Part shown: piece by piece, positions 51,345 through 61,440 of the stretch
Layout of the letters: every line of letters begins with the position of its first letter
How positions within the stretch are numbered: the stretch's first letter is position 1
Source: Vibrio fluvialis
GTDB taxonomy: Bacteria; Pseudomonadota; Gammaproteobacteria; Enterobacterales; Vibrionaceae
Direction: 5' to 3'
Assembly (NCBI RefSeq): GCF_900460245.1
Contig: NZ_UHIP01000001.1
Coordinates: 1,860,001 to 1,924,000, forward strand
Length of the DNA: 64,000 nt
Made by a program: the position numbers and the translations under genes
Notes under the pieces: model-generated
Databases searched by the model: none
The model's input: only the letters and a program-made list of their open reading frames with translations
Told to the model about the DNA's origin: nothing

Positions 51345-52545
51345 AACGTAGAGCCTCAGCGGGTTTAACAGAAGATGCGCGGTAAGACGGGAACAGAGTC
51401 GCCAGCAGGCTTAGCGCAATAGCCAGAACTACGACAACACAGATTTGCAGCGGATTAATCAGCACAGGCAGTTCACCGCCCATCGGGAACAAGGCCACGC
51501 CAAGGGCATCCATAATGGTATTGAGATTATCCGCCAGCAGCACGCCGAGCGCGCCCCCGACGATGGCGCCAATCACGCCGCTGCTGGCCCCCTGAACCAT
51601 GAAAATAGCCAGCACTTGGCGATCCGTCATGCCCTGGGTTTTCAAAATCGCCACTTCCGCCTGTTTCTCCATCACGACCATGATCAGTGCAGAAATGATG
51701 TTGAACGCCGCAACACCAACAATCAGTCCCAGCATCAGACCCATCATGTTCTTTTCCATCCGCACGGCTTGGAAAAGCTCACCGCGTTGATCGCGCCAGT
51801 CGCTCCATTGCCAGCCATCCGGCAGTGGCGACTTCGATAGTTCACCAACCACAAACGGATCGCTGAAGAACAAACGCCAGCCGGAAACGGTTTGGTCGTC
51901 AAAACGCAGTAATTTGCCTGCGTCGTGAATGTGCGTGATCATTAACTGACCATCCACATCCGAACCAGTATTGAAAATACCAGCAACCGTGAAATTACGT
52001 TGGCTCGGAATACGGCCAAGCGGGGTAAACTGACTGGCACTGGTCACCATCAGACGGACCTTATCGCCGACAGACACATTCAGATTACGCGCCAACGTGT
52101 GGCCGAGAAAGACGCGGTATTCACCTTCGGTGAGCGAAGACAAGCGCCCTGCAATCAGATAGTCGCCAATCGGGTCGTGTTGATTAGGTTCAATGCCAAC
52201 CATTAATCCGGCAGAAAGCTGCGATGCGCTCTGAATCACCGCTTCGCTGCGAACAATCGGTTCAGGTTCGCGTTGAGTCGAGAGCGCACGAATAAATTGC
52301 GGCGCCTGATCGGTCAGCACCGTTTTGTCCTGAGCCTGAGAGACCACCGCTTGTGGCAACACGCCAAGAATGCGATTTTTAAGCTGCGCTTCAAAGCCAT
52401 TCATGACCGAAAGCACCGTGACCAGCGCCATCACACCGATGGTGATGCCCGCCGTCGACATATAAGAAACGAAACGACTGAACCTGTCACCGGATCGCCC
52501 GCGCAGATAGCGTAACCCGATGAAGGTAGAAATCGGATGAAACAT
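51337..52545 (-). CDS. lolC: Lipoprotein-releasing ABC transporter permease LolC
   Basis: LolC recruits LolA to the exporter. I start it at ATG 52545 ([20 protein letters not shown]), 402 residues. A TTG four codons upstream is less likely. No strong ribosome site is seen before either. One N-terminal membrane helix, a periplasmic domain (about 50-265) and three C-terminal helices ending [20 protein letters not shown] are present. It leads the lolC-lolD-lolE operon, transcribed away from the PilZ-like gene. Confidence 0.93.
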   Translation of the reverse strand: MFHPISTFIGLRYLRGRSGDRFSRFVSYMSTAGITIGVMALVTVLSVMNGFEAQLKNRILGVLPQAVVSQAQDKTVLTDQAPQFIRALSTQREPEPIVRSEAVIQSASQLSAGLMVGIEPNQHDPIGDYLIAGRLSSLTEGEYRVFLGHTLARNLNVSVGDKVRLMVTSASQFTPLGRIPSQRNFTVAGIFNTGSDVDGQLMITHIHDAGKLLRFDDQTVSGWRLFFSDPFVVGELSKSPLPDGWQWSDWRDQRGELFQAVRMEKNMMGLMLGLIVGVAAFNIISALIMVVMEKQAEVAILKTQGMTDRQVLAIFMVQGASSGVIGAIVGGALGVLLADNLNTIMDALGVALFPMGGELPVLINPLQICVVVVLAIALSLLATLFPSYRASSVKPAEALRYE

Positions 52546-52720
52546 AATGAAAACCAATCAAATAGGATGGCGTTACTGTAGCGAGAATCCCGCCAAGGTT
52601 GTAGTTTTTCTTTGCTAATTCTCTGTTAGAGGCGCTTCAATTCACACCAATAACAATGACATACCTTGATTACTTGGTCTGTATAGCGATAATCAACACA
52701 GAGGTGAGAAGGAACACACT

Positions 52721-53290
52721 ATGACAGATCAAGAATATTTCACGGTGCATCACGCACTGAACATCAACGTTGAGCCGATGCCGGCCGACTTTCTGCTGCC
52801 TTCTCCACTGGATTTTGAAGCTGAAATCCCGGCGCCGTTTGTTGTCGCCAGTGAATTCAGCCAGATGGATCAACTCAACGATGCAGCCAGGCTCGAACTG
52901 AAAAACAGCGACTTTAAACACGTGATTCAGTTGTTGGAAACACAGAACTCGAAACTGAATCTGCTACTGAGTTTCATGCTGTCACAACAAGACGATCCGA
53001 CCTTGCGAACCTTCACCGTCAGCTTTGGCGCCAGCCAGTTCACCTACAAAGCGAAAAGTGCTTTGCAATCGGGTCAGCAAGTGCGAGCCAAGCTCTTTCT
53101 GGAACATCCCGCGGCCGCTATCTACTGTTACGGCCTGGTTGTTGCCTGTGAAGCAGAAGAAGGCCATTTCATCGTGACGGTACGTTACGAACTGCTGCGC
53201 GATACCGATCAGGATCTGCTAATTAAAGCCGCCCTTTATCAACAGCAGAAGCTGCTGCGTCAACGCTCTTTAGACCGAGAAAAATCATAA
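52721..53290 (+). CDS. PilZ-like protein (PlzB-type)
   Basis: The 189-residue cytoplasmic protein begins MTDQEYFTVHHALNINVEPM. A PilZ-like C-terminal region spans about residues 85-165 (TFTVSFGASQFTYKAKSAL, QQVRAKLFLEHPAAAIYCYG). The usual cyclic-di-GMP signature (RxxxR then D/NxSxxG) is not intact: I see VSFGAS in its place. From memory, V. cholerae encodes PlzB upstream of mfd at this locus, and PlzB is a PilZ protein lacking parts of the motif. It is 8 bases before mfd, so the two are likely co-transcribed. Domain call moderate. Confidence 0.7.
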   Translation: MTDQEYFTVHHALNINVEPMPADFLLPSPLDFEAEIPAPFVVASEFSQMDQLNDAARLELKNSDFKHVIQLLETQNSKLNLLLSFMLSQQDDPTLRTFTVSFGASQFTYKAKSALQSGQQVRAKLFLEHPAAAIYCYGLVVACEAEEGHFIVTVRYELLRDTDQDLLIKAALYQQQKLLRQRSLDREKS

Positions 53291-53298
53291 GCGTTACC

Positions 53299-56200
53299 AT
53301 GACTAAACAAACTTTACTCTCTCTGCCTGCCGCTACTGGAGCGGGAGACAAAAAACACGTTGGTAATCTTCATGGTGCCAGTCTGGCGCTGGCCATTGCC
53401 GAATTGGCCAACCAGCACAACGGCCATACTCTGCTCGCAGTGCCTGATCCACAAACGGCGCTTAAGCTGCTGCAGGAGATTGAGCAGTTCAGTCAGGCAG
53501 CGGTGGCTCTGTTTCCGGATTGGGAAACCCTGCCGTACGATAACTTTTCGCCGCACCAAGAAATCATTTCCGACCGAATTTCCCGGCTCTATCAACTGCC
53601 TTCGTTAACGCGCGGCATTACTATCGTGCCGGTGAGCACACTGTTGCAACGTCAAACACCGCGCGATTTTCTGTTACAACACACGTTGATGGTCAAACGC
53701 GGAGACCTGTTCTCGTTAGATAAGCTGCGAGTGCAGTTGGAGATTTCCGGTTACCGCCATGTCGATCAAGTATTTGGTCCGGGCGAATACGCCAGCCGTG
53801 GCTCGATTCTCGATCTGTTCCCAATGGGGAGCGCCGATCCGTACCGGATTGACTTCTTCGATGATGAAATCGACACCATTCGTACTTTCGATCCGGAAAA
53901 CCAGCGTTCGATTGAAGAAATCGGTGAAATCTGTCTGTTACCAGCACATGAGTTTCCGACCACCGAGCAGGCAATTGAAGAGTTCCGTACGCGATGGCGC
54001 GGCCGCTTTGAAGCGCGTCGCGAGCCCGAATCTGTCTATATGCAGGTTTCCAAAGGTACGTGGCCGGCGGGGATCGAATACTGGCAGCCGCTGTTTTTTG
54101 ACCACACCGAAACGCTTTTTGACTATCTGCCTTCAGGCAGCCAGTTGTTGAGTGTCGGCCAACTCGAAAACGCCATCGATCATTTTCTTAAAGATGTGGA
54201 TTACCGTTACGACCAACGCAAAATCGACCCGCTGCGCCCACTGCTGCCACCGGAGGAGCTGTGGCTGAAAAAAGACGAGCTGTTTGCGCGTTTTAAAGCT
54301 TTGCCCCAGGTGCAGTTGAGTGTTGAACCGGTGGAAGAAAAAGCTGGTCGAGTCAATCCACGTCTACAACCACTGCCAGACCTGGCAGTTCAACATCAGA
54401 ACAAAGAACCACTGGCCGCTCTGCGCCAGTTCTGCGAAAGTTTTGCCGGAAAAGTGATTTTCTCGGTAGAGTCTGAAGGTCGCCGCGAAGCACTACTGGA
54501 ACTGCTACAACGCATCAAACTTCGTCCGCAGAGCAAAGCCGACTTTATGCAGGCTTATCAGAATGACGATAAGTTTGCGTTGGTGTTGGGCTCGGCAGAG
54601 CGCGGCTTTATCTTTGGCGATCATCAGCTTGCGTTGATTTGCGAAAGCGATTTACTGGGTGATCGCGTTATTCAACGCCGCAAGAAAGAGCGCAAAGCGA
54701 CCAACAGTGATGCCATCATCCGCAATCTGGCTGAACTCAAGCCAGGGCAGCCCGTGGTGCATATTGATCACGGTATCGGTCGTTATGTCGGCCTGCAAAC
54801 CCTGGAAGCTGGCGGTATGACCACCGAATATGTGACGTTGGAGTATCAGAACGACGCCAAGCTTTACGTGCCGGTTTCGTCGTTGAATCTCATCAGCCGC
54901 TATTCCGGCGGTGCCGAAGAGAGTGCGCCACTGCATAAACTCGGTGGAGAAGCATGGGTAAAAGCGCGCCGCAAGGCAGCGGAGAAAGTGCGTGACGTTG
55001 CGGCGGAGCTGCTGGATGTATACGCCAAACGTGAACTGAAACCTGGCTATAAATTCCAACTCGATCGCGATCAGTACGCGACCTTCAAATCGGGCTTCCC
55101 ATTCGAAGAAACCGACGATCAGGCAATGGCCATTAATGCGGTGATGTCGGATATGTGTCAGCCGAAAGCCATGGACCGTCTGGTGTGTGGTGACGTGGGC
55201 TTTGGCAAAACCGAAGTCGCCATGCGCGCCGCCTTTGTCGCCACCGACAACGGAAAACAAGTGGCTGTGTTAGTACCGACCACCCTGCTCGCTCAACAAC
55301 ATTTTGAAAACTTCCGCGACCGTTTTGCTAACCTGCCGATTCGGGTAGAAGTGCTATCGCGCTTTAAATCGGCCAAAGAACAGAAAGCCATTTTGCAAGA
55401 CGTGGCGGACGGCAAAGTGGACATCGTTGTCGGCACTCATAAGCTGCTTTCGAGCGACATCAAGTTTGCCGATTTGGGCCTGCTTGTTGTCGACGAAGAA
55501 CACCGTTTCGGCGTGCGCCAGAAAGAGAAGGTCAAAGGAATGCGCGCCGACGTCGATATTCTGACTTTGACCGCAACACCGATTCCGCGAACCCTCAATA
55601 TGGCGATGAGTGGCATGCGTGATCTGTCGATCATCGCAACCCCACCGGCTCGTCGTATGGCGATCAAAACCTTTGTTCGTCAGAGTGAAGACAGCGTGAT
55701 CCGCGAAGCCGTACTGCGTGAAATCATGCGTGGTGGTCAAGTTTACTTCCTGCATAATCAGGTGGAAAGCATCGATAAAGTGGCCGCCGATCTGGAAAAA
55801 CTGATTCCGGAAGCACGCATTACCGTCGCGCATGGCCAGATGCGCGAGCGCGAATTGGAACGCGTGATGAACGATTTTTACCATCAGCGCTTCAACCTGC
55901 TGGTGTGTACCACCATCATTGAAACGGGCATCGACGTGCCGACCGCCAACACCATCATCATGGATCGCGCCGATTCATTAGGTCTGGCGCAGTTACACCA
56001 GTTACGTGGACGCGTCGGTCGTTCTCACCATCAGGCTTACGCCTACCTGCTGACGCCGCATCCGAAAGCAATGACCAAAGACGCGATAAAACGGCTTGAA
56101 GCCATTGCCTCGTTGGAAGATCTTGGCGCGGGCTTTACTCTGGCGACTCACGATCTGGAAATTCGCGGCGCGGGTGAATTGCTTGGCGATGAGCAGAGCG

Positions 56201-56760
56201 GTCAGATTCAGTCGATTGGTTTTACGCTGTACATGGAAATGCTGGAGCAAGCCGTCGAAGCCTTGAAGTCAGGCAAAGAGCCGTCCTTGGGCGATCTCTT
56301 GCGTGAGCAAACCGAAATTGAAATGCGAATTCCTGCGTTGCTGCCCGATGACTACATTCCGGACATTAACACCCGCTTGTCGATGTACAAGCAGATCGCC
56401 AGCGTAGCTGACAGCGATGAACTGACGGAACTGAAAGTCGAGCTGATTGACCGCTTTGGCAAATTGCCGGACGCTGCGCTCAACCTGCTGGCGATTGCCG
56501 ATCTCAAGCTCAACGCCGCACGACTCAAAATCCGCAAAATTGAGGCACATGAGAAAGGTGGTTACATTGAGTTCTATCCGAATGCTGACATTAACCCTAT
56601 GTTTTTGGTTAAACTACTGCAATCGCAACCGAAGAAATTCGCTATGGAAGGGCCGACCAAGTTTAAATTTGCCTTACCTCTGGTCGATCGCAGAGAAAGA
56701 ATTCAATTTGTTGCAGACATGTTGAGTGAATTCCAGCAAAATCTACTTCCAGCAGCCTGA
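53299..56760 (+). CDS. mfd: Transcription-repair coupling factor Mfd
   Basis: Mfd removes RNA polymerase stalled at lesions and recruits UvrA. The 1153-residue protein has an N-terminal UvrB-like module (about 1-350, with ALFPDWETLPYDNFSPHQEI), an RNA-polymerase interacting CarD-type domain (PVVHIDHGIGRYVGL, about 480-545), and the RecG-like motor: Walker A LVCGDVGFGKTEVAMRAAFV, DEEHRFGVRQKEK, TATPIPRTLNMAMSGMRDLS and QLRGRVGRSHHQAYAYLL. A C-terminal TRCF domain follows (about 1000-1130). Length matches E. coli (1148). Confidence 0.98.
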   Translation: MTKQTLLSLPAATGAGDKKHVGNLHGASLALAIAELANQHNGHTLLAVPDPQTALKLLQEIEQFSQAAVALFPDWETLPYDNFSPHQEIISDRISRLYQLPSLTRGITIVPVSTLLQRQTPRDFLLQHTLMVKRGDLFSLDKLRVQLEISGYRHVDQVFGPGEYASRGSILDLFPMGSADPYRIDFFDDEIDTIRTFDPENQRSIEEIGEICLLPAHEFPTTEQAIEEFRTRWRGRFEARREPESVYMQVSKGTWPAGIEYWQPLFFDHTETLFDYLPSGSQLLSVGQLENAIDHFLKDVDYRYDQRKIDPLRPLLPPEELWLKKDELFARFKALPQVQLSVEPVEEKAGRVNPRLQPLPDLAVQHQNKEPLAALRQFCESFAGKVIFSVESEGRREALLELLQRIKLRPQSKADFMQAYQNDDKFALVLGSAERGFIFGDHQLALICESDLLGDRVIQRRKKERKATNSDAIIRNLAELKPGQPVVHIDHGIGRYVGLQTLEAGGMTTEYVTLEYQNDAKLYVPVSSLNLISRYSGGAEESAPLHKLGGEAWVKARRKAAEKVRDVAAELLDVYAKRELKPGYKFQLDRDQYATFKSGFPFEETDDQAMAINAVMSDMCQPKAMDRLVCGDVGFGKTEVAMRAAFVATDNGKQVAVLVPTTLLAQQHFENFRDRFANLPIRVEVLSRFKSAKEQKAILQDVADGKVDIVVGTHKLLSSDIKFADLGLLVVDEEHRFGVRQKEKVKGMRADVDILTLTATPIPRTLNMAMSGMRDLSIIATPPARRMAIKTFVRQSEDSVIREAVLREIMRGGQVYFLHNQVESIDKVAADLEKLIPEARITVAHGQMRERELERVMNDFYHQRFNLLVCTTIIETGIDVPTANTIIMDRADSLGLAQLHQLRGRVGRSHHQAYAYLLTPHPKAMTKDAIKRLEAIASLEDLGAGFTLATHDLEIRGAGELLGDEQSGQIQSIGFTLYMEMLEQAVEALKSGKEPSLGDLLREQTEIEMRIPALLPDDYIPDINTRLSMYKQIASVADSDELTELKVELIDRFGKLPDAALNLLAIADLKLNAARLKIRKIEAHEKGGYIEFYPNADINPMFLVKLLQSQPKKFAMEGPTKFKFALPLVDRRERIQFVADMLSEFQQNLLPAA

Positions 56761-56863
56761 GAGATACGTTCTCTTTTGATCTACCCATACAGCATGATGT
56801 GATTGTTTCATTGGTGTATGGGGACAAGAATAAAGTGCCGTCGCACTGAATAACGGAGTCATA

Positions 56864-57640
56864 ATGAAAAAGCTGATCCCACTACTACTTTTGCTGGTAT
56901 CTATGCCAAGCCTGGCACAGCGACAGTTCGACATTGAAGTGATTCTCTTCAAACGAGCGGTTGATGCTGAAAAAGTGAGTGAATCATGGCCAAACAGCCT
57001 GCCGGAAATCAACGTATCGCGCGCTGGCAACTTCGGCGATGCGAATTATCGCCAGTCTAAAGGCGTGCAGATGCTGCCTTATTCTCAGTACCAACTAAAC
57101 GATCAGGCCCAGAAACTAAAGAACCACGCTGGTTTCCAGGTACTGCTGCACACGGCTTGGCGTCAGGGTGATGAAGGCCGCGCTGCCGCGCCGATTTTTC
57201 ACATTCAGGCGGGAAAAGATTATTCTGCCCAGTTTAAGCCGGATGGCAGCGAGATGACCAAAGCAGCCACCACCGACACGCCGATTAATGGTGTTGTAGA
57301 GCAGAGTATTGCCAAACCGCTGTATGAGCTCGATGGCACACTGCAAATCTACGTTCAGCACTATCTGTATGCTGAGGCAATGATGGATTTAAAAGAGCCA
57401 AGCGTGCGCGAAGTGGTGATGAAGGATACTCCACTGGATCTGACGGTGGCACCCGATGAGCAGAATGCCACCGTTCAGGCGGGTAACCTGGAATCCGTAT
57501 CGCCAACCGTGGATGTGGAATCATTCCTGAAGAGCTACCGCATGGATCAGAAGCGCCGAATGCGCAGTGGCGAAACCCACTATTTGGATCACCCTCTGAT
57601 GGGGATGATCATCCAGGTTCGCCGAGTCGACCAGAATTAA
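56864..57640 (+). CDS. csiV: CsiV family peptidoglycan-binding protein
   Basis: The 258-residue protein has a signal peptide (MKKLIPLLLLLVSMPSLA) cleaved before QRQFDIEVILFKR, the family's N-terminal block. A middle PYSQYQLNDQAQKLKNHAGF block and a C-terminal YLDHPLMGMIIQVRRV follow. Vibrio CsiV binds peptidoglycan and LpoA and is needed for PBP1A activity. I infer the same here. It is located 103 bases after mfd and ends in a terminator. LpoB, which serves PBP1B, is encoded about 4 kb away. Confidence 0.9.
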   Translation: MKKLIPLLLLLVSMPSLAQRQFDIEVILFKRAVDAEKVSESWPNSLPEINVSRAGNFGDANYRQSKGVQMLPYSQYQLNDQAQKLKNHAGFQVLLHTAWRQGDEGRAAAPIFHIQAGKDYSAQFKPDGSEMTKAATTDTPINGVVEQSIAKPLYELDGTLQIYVQHYLYAEAMMDLKEPSVREVVMKDTPLDLTVAPDEQNATVQAGNLESVSPTVDVESFLKSYRMDQKRRMRSGETHYLDHPLMGMIIQVRRVDQN

Positions 57641-57669
57641 AGAAACGCCCCTTGTGGGCGTTTCTTTTA
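57641..57669 (+). terminator. Terminator of csiV
   Basis: AGAAACGCCC pairs with GGGCGTTTCT around CTTGT, followed by TTT. The acetyltransferase start lies 40 bases further on. Confidence 0.85.
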
Positions 57670-57707
57670 TACTCAAACCTGATAAACCGTGCATAGGTGC
57701 ATCACTT

Positions 57708-58247
57708 ATGAGCCCTGATTTTCAGATAATTACCCAACGTCTGCAATTACGCCTGATTACTCTCGAGGAAGCCGCGGAGTTTGCTGACTGCGTTCGCCAC
57801 TCTCCTTCTCTGCATCAGTGGGTGGATTGGTGTTATGCGCAGTTCTCGACGCAGGAGGCTGAACGTTTCATCCTGGCGACTCGTCTGAACTGGGTAAAGG
57901 CCGACTCTTACGGATTTGGTGTATTCGACAAGAAGCAACAGCAACTTGTGGGGATGGTGGCGATTAATGAGTTTTACCATACCTTCAATATGGCCAGCCT
58001 CGGTTACTGGGTTGCCGACACCCATCAGCATCAGGGCATGGGAAAAGAAGCGCTTAGCGCGCTAATTGAGTTCTGTTTTAGCAGGCTGGAACTCACCCGG
58101 CTTGAGATCGTTTGCGATCCGGACAACGCAGCCAGTCAACGTCTCGCTATCGCCTGCGGTGCGATGCAAGAAACCATTGCCAGAAACCGCTTTCTGTTCG
58201 ACGGTAAACCTAAAGATGGCATTGTCTATTCATTGATTCCAGAATAA
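57708..58247 (+). CDS. GNAT family N-acetyltransferase (RimJ/RimL-like)
   Basis: The product has 179 residues from ATG 57708 (MSPDFQIITQRLQLRLITL). An 18-codon extension runs through the csiV terminator and is rejected. GNAT features: TQRLQLRLI start, WVADTHQHQGMGKEAL (acetyl-CoA loop with Q/RxxGxG/A), RLEIVCDPDNAASQRLA and the GKPKDGIVYSLIPE end, typical of RimL-type ribosomal or small-molecule acetyltransferases. Substrate is not readable. It follows csiV and ends in its own terminator. Confidence 0.85.
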   Translation: MSPDFQIITQRLQLRLITLEEAAEFADCVRHSPSLHQWVDWCYAQFSTQEAERFILATRLNWVKADSYGFGVFDKKQQQLVGMVAINEFYHTFNMASLGYWVADTHQHQGMGKEALSALIEFCFSRLELTRLEIVCDPDNAASQRLAIACGAMQETIARNRFLFDGKPKDGIVYSLIPE

Positions 58248-58248
58248 T

Positions 58249-58274
58249 AAAAAAGCCCCTGATGGGGCTTTTTT
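58249..58274. terminator. Bidirectional terminator between the acetyltransferase gene and ndh
   Basis: AAAAAAGCCCC pairs with GGGGCTTTTTT around loop TGAT, with T-runs on both strands. Confidence 0.9.
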
Positions 58275-58286
58275 AAATCATCTTGC

Positions 58287-59576
58287 TTAGTGAAGCTTGA
58301 GGTTTGGACGCAATACGCGGTTGATTCGTCCCACCAGCATCATCAGGCCAGTTTTGAACATGCCGTGCAACGCCATCTGATGCATGCGGTATAGTGAAAT
58401 ATACACCACCCGTGCGATACGGCCTTCAACCATCATAGAGCCTTTAGTCAGGTTGCCCATCAGGCTACCAACGGTAGAGAATCGGCTCAGAGACACCAGA
58501 GAACCATGGTCTTTGTAGACGTAAGGTTTCATCTCGCGACCAATCAGTTTTGCCACAATGTTTTTAAACGCCAGACTCGCCATCTGGTGCGCAGCTTGAG
58601 CACGTGGTGGAACGAATGAACCGTCAGCCTGAGTGCATTGCGCCAAATCGCCGATAACAAAAATATCGTCGTCACGTGTGGTTTGTAGTGTGTCTTTCAC
58701 CACCAGTTGGTTAATGCGGTTGGTTTCCAGGCCAGCAATCTCTTTCATGAAATCCGGTGCTTTAATACCCGCCGCCCAAACCATGATTTGCGCAGAGATT
58801 TTTTCGCCGTCTTTCGTTGTCAGGCCATCCGCTTCCGCCTTTGTGACCATCGTCGCGGTACGCACATTCACACCCAGTTTAGTCAGCTCACTGTGTGCAG
58901 CAGCTGAAATACGTGGTGGCAATGCTGGCAAAATACGTTCACCCGCTTCAATCAGGTTCACGTTCAGCTTGCTGGAATCCAAATCACCGAAGCCATAGGT
59001 ATGCAGTTCTTTCACCGCGTTGTGCAGTTCCGCTGACAACTCCACGCCTGTCGCGCCCGCGCCGACAATAGCGATATCTACCGTACCGTTACCATTTTTC
59101 GCGTGCAGTTTCAGGAACTCGTTGTTCATCTCTGTACGGAAGCGGTTTGCCTGTTCAGGGCTATCCAGGAAGATACAGTGTTCACGAACACCAGGAGTGT
59201 TGAAATCGTTCGATGTGGAACCAATCGCCAGCACCAGAATGTCATAAGACAATTCACGTTTTGGCATCAGAAGCTCACCATGTTCATCTTTCAGTTCGCT
59301 CAGCATGATGGTTTTGCTGTCGCGGTCGATGGACTCAAGGCTGCCTAGTTGAAAGTCAAAGCTGTGGTTTTTGGCATGAGCACGGTAACTCAGAGCGTCC
59401 ACCCCTTCATCCAGAGACCCGGTTGCAACTTCGTGCAACAAAGGTTTCCAAAGGTGGCTAGAGTTACGGTCTACCAGTGTGATTTCTGCGCGATGTTTAC
59501 GGCCCAGTGTACGGCCCAGCTTGGTTGCAAGCTCAAGACCACCAGCGCCACCGCCTACTACGATAATGCGTGTCAC
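58287..59576 (-). CDS. ndh: NADH dehydrogenase type II (non-proton-pumping)
   Basis: Ndh passes electrons from NADH to quinone. I place the start at GTG 59576 (protein [20 protein letters not shown]) eight bases after GAGGA, giving 429 residues. An upstream frame extension is not favoured. FAD site GGGAGGLE near residue 9, NADH site [15 protein letters not shown] (about 165), FVIGDLAQC, and a C-terminal membrane-contact stretch ([20 protein letters not shown]) fit the family. A perfect FNR palindrome lies upstream, like FNR repression of ndh in E. coli. Confidence 0.95.
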   Translation of the reverse strand: MTRIIVVGGGAGGLELATKLGRTLGRKHRAEITLVDRNSSHLWKPLLHEVATGSLDEGVDALSYRAHAKNHSFDFQLGSLESIDRDSKTIMLSELKDEHGELLMPKRELSYDILVLAIGSTSNDFNTPGVREHCIFLDSPEQANRFRTEMNNEFLKLHAKNGNGTVDIAIVGAGATGVELSAELHNAVKELHTYGFGDLDSSKLNVNLIEAGERILPALPPRISAAAHSELTKLGVNVRTATMVTKAEADGLTTKDGEKISAQIMVWAAGIKAPDFMKEIAGLETNRINQLVVKDTLQTTRDDDIFVIGDLAQCTQADGSFVPPRAQAAHQMASLAFKNIVAKLIGREMKPYVYKDHGSLVSLSRFSTVGSLMGNLTKGSMMVEGRIARVVYISLYRMHQMALHGMFKTGLMMLVGRINRVLRPNLKLH

Positions 59577-59775
59577 AACAACAATCCTCAAAACAAATAT
59601 CAATAACTATGGTTCGGCACGATGACTCATACCGAGAGAATTCTTTGCAAAACTGTCGTTTGGGTATCGATGTTTGTTTTCGGCTATTAATACTCTATCG
59701 ACACGTTCATTGGGCTAAAAGCGTGGTTAACGCAAAAATATCGGGCAAGTTTTCGTTCTTGCTCTTTCTGTTTTT

Positions 59776-59789
59776 TTGATATCTATCAA
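59776..59789. promoter_or_regulatory. FNR-type site upstream of ndh
   Basis: TTGATATCTATCAA matches all ten fixed positions of TTGATN4ATCAA. It lies about 200 bases upstream of the ndh start in the ndh promoter region. E. coli ndh is a classical FNR-repressed gene, so repression in anaerobiosis is expected. The rest of 59577-59871 holds no gene. Confidence 0.7.
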
Positions 59790-59871
59790 ATTTTTTATGC
59801 GCAAGCCATTATATAGAGGTAAATTCCCCACGCAACCTAAGAATTCGCCGAATTCGCTGCTTTTTTGCGAC

Positions 59872-59898
59872 AAAAAAACGGCCCGTATCGTGGGCCGC
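59872..59898 (-). terminator. Terminator of ycfP
   Basis: On the minus strand CGGCCC pairs with GGGCCG around a 7-base loop, followed by TTTTTTT (59872-59878). It separates ycfP from the ndh promoter. Confidence 0.8.
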
Positions 59899-59922
59899 TG
59901 AAACTCATTTCATTTGTGCTGG

Positions 59923-60462
59923 TTATGCATTTTTGAAGGATTTGATCGTCTGTAAATGCTGCGAAATCTTTTTGAATTTGTGAGACTGCGCTTCATCCCA
60001 AACAATGTCATAGTAATCCTGTAGTTCTTTAGCAGTTTCCCGATTATCCAGAATCTCGTCGTTACGTGACAAAATAACTAGGCAACGGCCTTTATTCTTC
60101 ACTCGGTACTGCTCGACGCATTTGGTGGCGATGTCTTCGTATTCTTCAGGACGATCAATTCGCCCGACCATGTTGCGTTCAGGATGCAGATTAGGATTCA
60201 TAATCACCTGCTTGATACCGCACAAGAAACCCACCCGCTCTGACCAATAGCCGCCTAAACCTACCCCACAAATGATAGGGTGTGGGTCGTTGGATTGCTC
60301 AATCACTTTATGAACTTCTTTGAGCAGATGCTGCATATCATGCTTAGGATGCAAAGTACTGTAGTTGATGAAACGAACGTCGTCGTCGATGAACTGAAGC
60401 TGCAGGACTTTCTCGTGGTTCCCTGGGCTAGTTGAGTCGAACCCGTGCAAATAAATAATCAT
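59923..60462 (-). CDS. ycfP: YcfP-family alpha/beta-hydrolase-like protein
   Basis: The 179-residue protein begins [20 protein letters not shown], as E. coli YcfP. Where hydrolases have GxSxG, the sequence is [12 protein letters not shown], so the nucleophile Ser is Gly. The same substitution is seen in E. coli YcfP. A conserved C-terminal block [13 protein letters not shown] and [13 protein letters not shown] (Asp/His) remains. Catalysis by the usual mechanism is therefore doubtful. It stands between ndh and the thiK-like gene, as in E. coli apart from nagZ. Confidence 0.9.
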   Translation of the reverse strand: MIIYLHGFDSTSPGNHEKVLQLQFIDDDVRFINYSTLHPKHDMQHLLKEVHKVIEQSNDPHPIICGVGLGGYWSERVGFLCGIKQVIMNPNLHPERNMVGRIDRPEEYEDIATKCVEQYRVKNKGRCLVILSRNDEILDNRETAKELQDYYDIVWDEAQSHKFKKISQHLQTIKSFKNA

Positions 60463-60562
60463 AATGTCCCCCGATTCCCTTGAGGTTTTAATCTACCACG
60501 AACTGTATGGTTTTAAAGATATAGAAAACAATTTACCGCAACAAGGTGGATAAACAGTGATC

Positions 60563-61417
60563 CTAACTACAGAATGTTTCTTTGATGTGTAATGCCTGCT
60601 GATAGTAACTGTCGTCCCCCCACAACTGGAACGCCAGCAGATACCACAGCATGGCCATCATGGTCGTTCGCGGCAACCAAGCTTGCACACCATCCACCCA
60701 CACATCAACATCATCAATGTCACGTAACTGGCAATAACGAAATACGGAATCGAGAATCTTCTCTCCGGCCACATTGATGCTCAGCGCTAAGTCCATCCTC
60801 GGGTCTGCGATTGCGGCATATTCCCAGTCGATAACTTTATTGCCCTGTGCGGTTTTCACCATATTGTAGCCCGCCAGATCAAAATGACACAGCGCAGGCA
60901 GGACATCCACCGTATTCGGAGTCGTTCTCCAGGCCTGATACAGCGACTGAATCTCAACGGTTTTGAACTCAGATTTGAGCTGCATCCAATAGTGATCGAC
61001 CCTTGCCGTAAAGCTGAACGGGGCCACCGGAATGCGGGAAACATTCAGTTCATGAATGCGGATTTGTGTGCGAAGCAGCGAATCGAACGGCAAATTATTG
61101 GTCAGCGATTCGCCTTCTATCCACTCCACCAGCAGGCCCTGATCATTAACGGATACGGCTGCCGGACCGATATGACTGGATTCAATCGACTTAAGAATCT
61201 GATATTCCTGGAAACGAGAGATAGAAAACGCTTTGGTGATCGGAGTTGTCGGACGCCATACATAGGCTTTGCCTTGCGAGCAGACCACTTTCCAACAACG
61301 GTTGGTCAACCCTCCCGTCAGCGTTTGCGCGTATTCGGGAGGAAACGAGAAAAAGTGAGTAAGGGATTGCAACGTGGGGTCTAACTGACACGCTTCACGC
61401 CAGGACATTCTCGCCAT
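60563..61417 (-). CDS. Thiamine kinase-like phosphotransferase (ThiK/YcfN-like, APH fold)
   Basis: The product has 284 residues from ATG 61417 behind GAGGT. A GTG codon directly before it could also be used. It has the APH/choline-kinase fold: LTGGLTNRCWKVVCSQGKAYV nucleotide loop, the catalytic CHFDLAGYNM (H-x-D-x4-N) and VIDWEYAAIADPRMDLALS (metal-binding Asp). By position between ycfP and lpoB it corresponds to E. coli thiK (ycfN), but it is only distantly alike, so the substrate could be another alcohol such as thiamine or choline. Confidence 0.8.
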   Translation of the reverse strand: MARMSWREACQLDPTLQSLTHFFSFPPEYAQTLTGGLTNRCWKVVCSQGKAYVWRPTTPITKAFSISRFQEYQILKSIESSHIGPAAVSVNDQGLLVEWIEGESLTNNLPFDSLLRTQIRIHELNVSRIPVAPFSFTARVDHYWMQLKSEFKTVEIQSLYQAWRTTPNTVDVLPALCHFDLAGYNMVKTAQGNKVIDWEYAAIADPRMDLALSINVAGEKILDSVFRYCQLRDIDDVDVWVDGVQAWLPRTTMMAMLWYLLAFQLWGDDSYYQQALHIKETFCS

Positions 61418-61440
61418 CACTCACCTCTTCATTTCAAAGC

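Noticed and set aside
54652..55260. A 202-residue open frame on the minus strand inside mfd, and other long antisense frames (for example 55354-55884, 10202-10741)
   Set aside because: They lie wholly within well-supported genes, match no family I know, and are explained by codon bias of the real gene on the other strand.
59570..59779. A 69-residue plus-strand frame in the ndh promoter
   Set aside because: It starts inside ndh on the other strand, lacks a ribosome site, and ends in the FNR-site region with no recognisable family.
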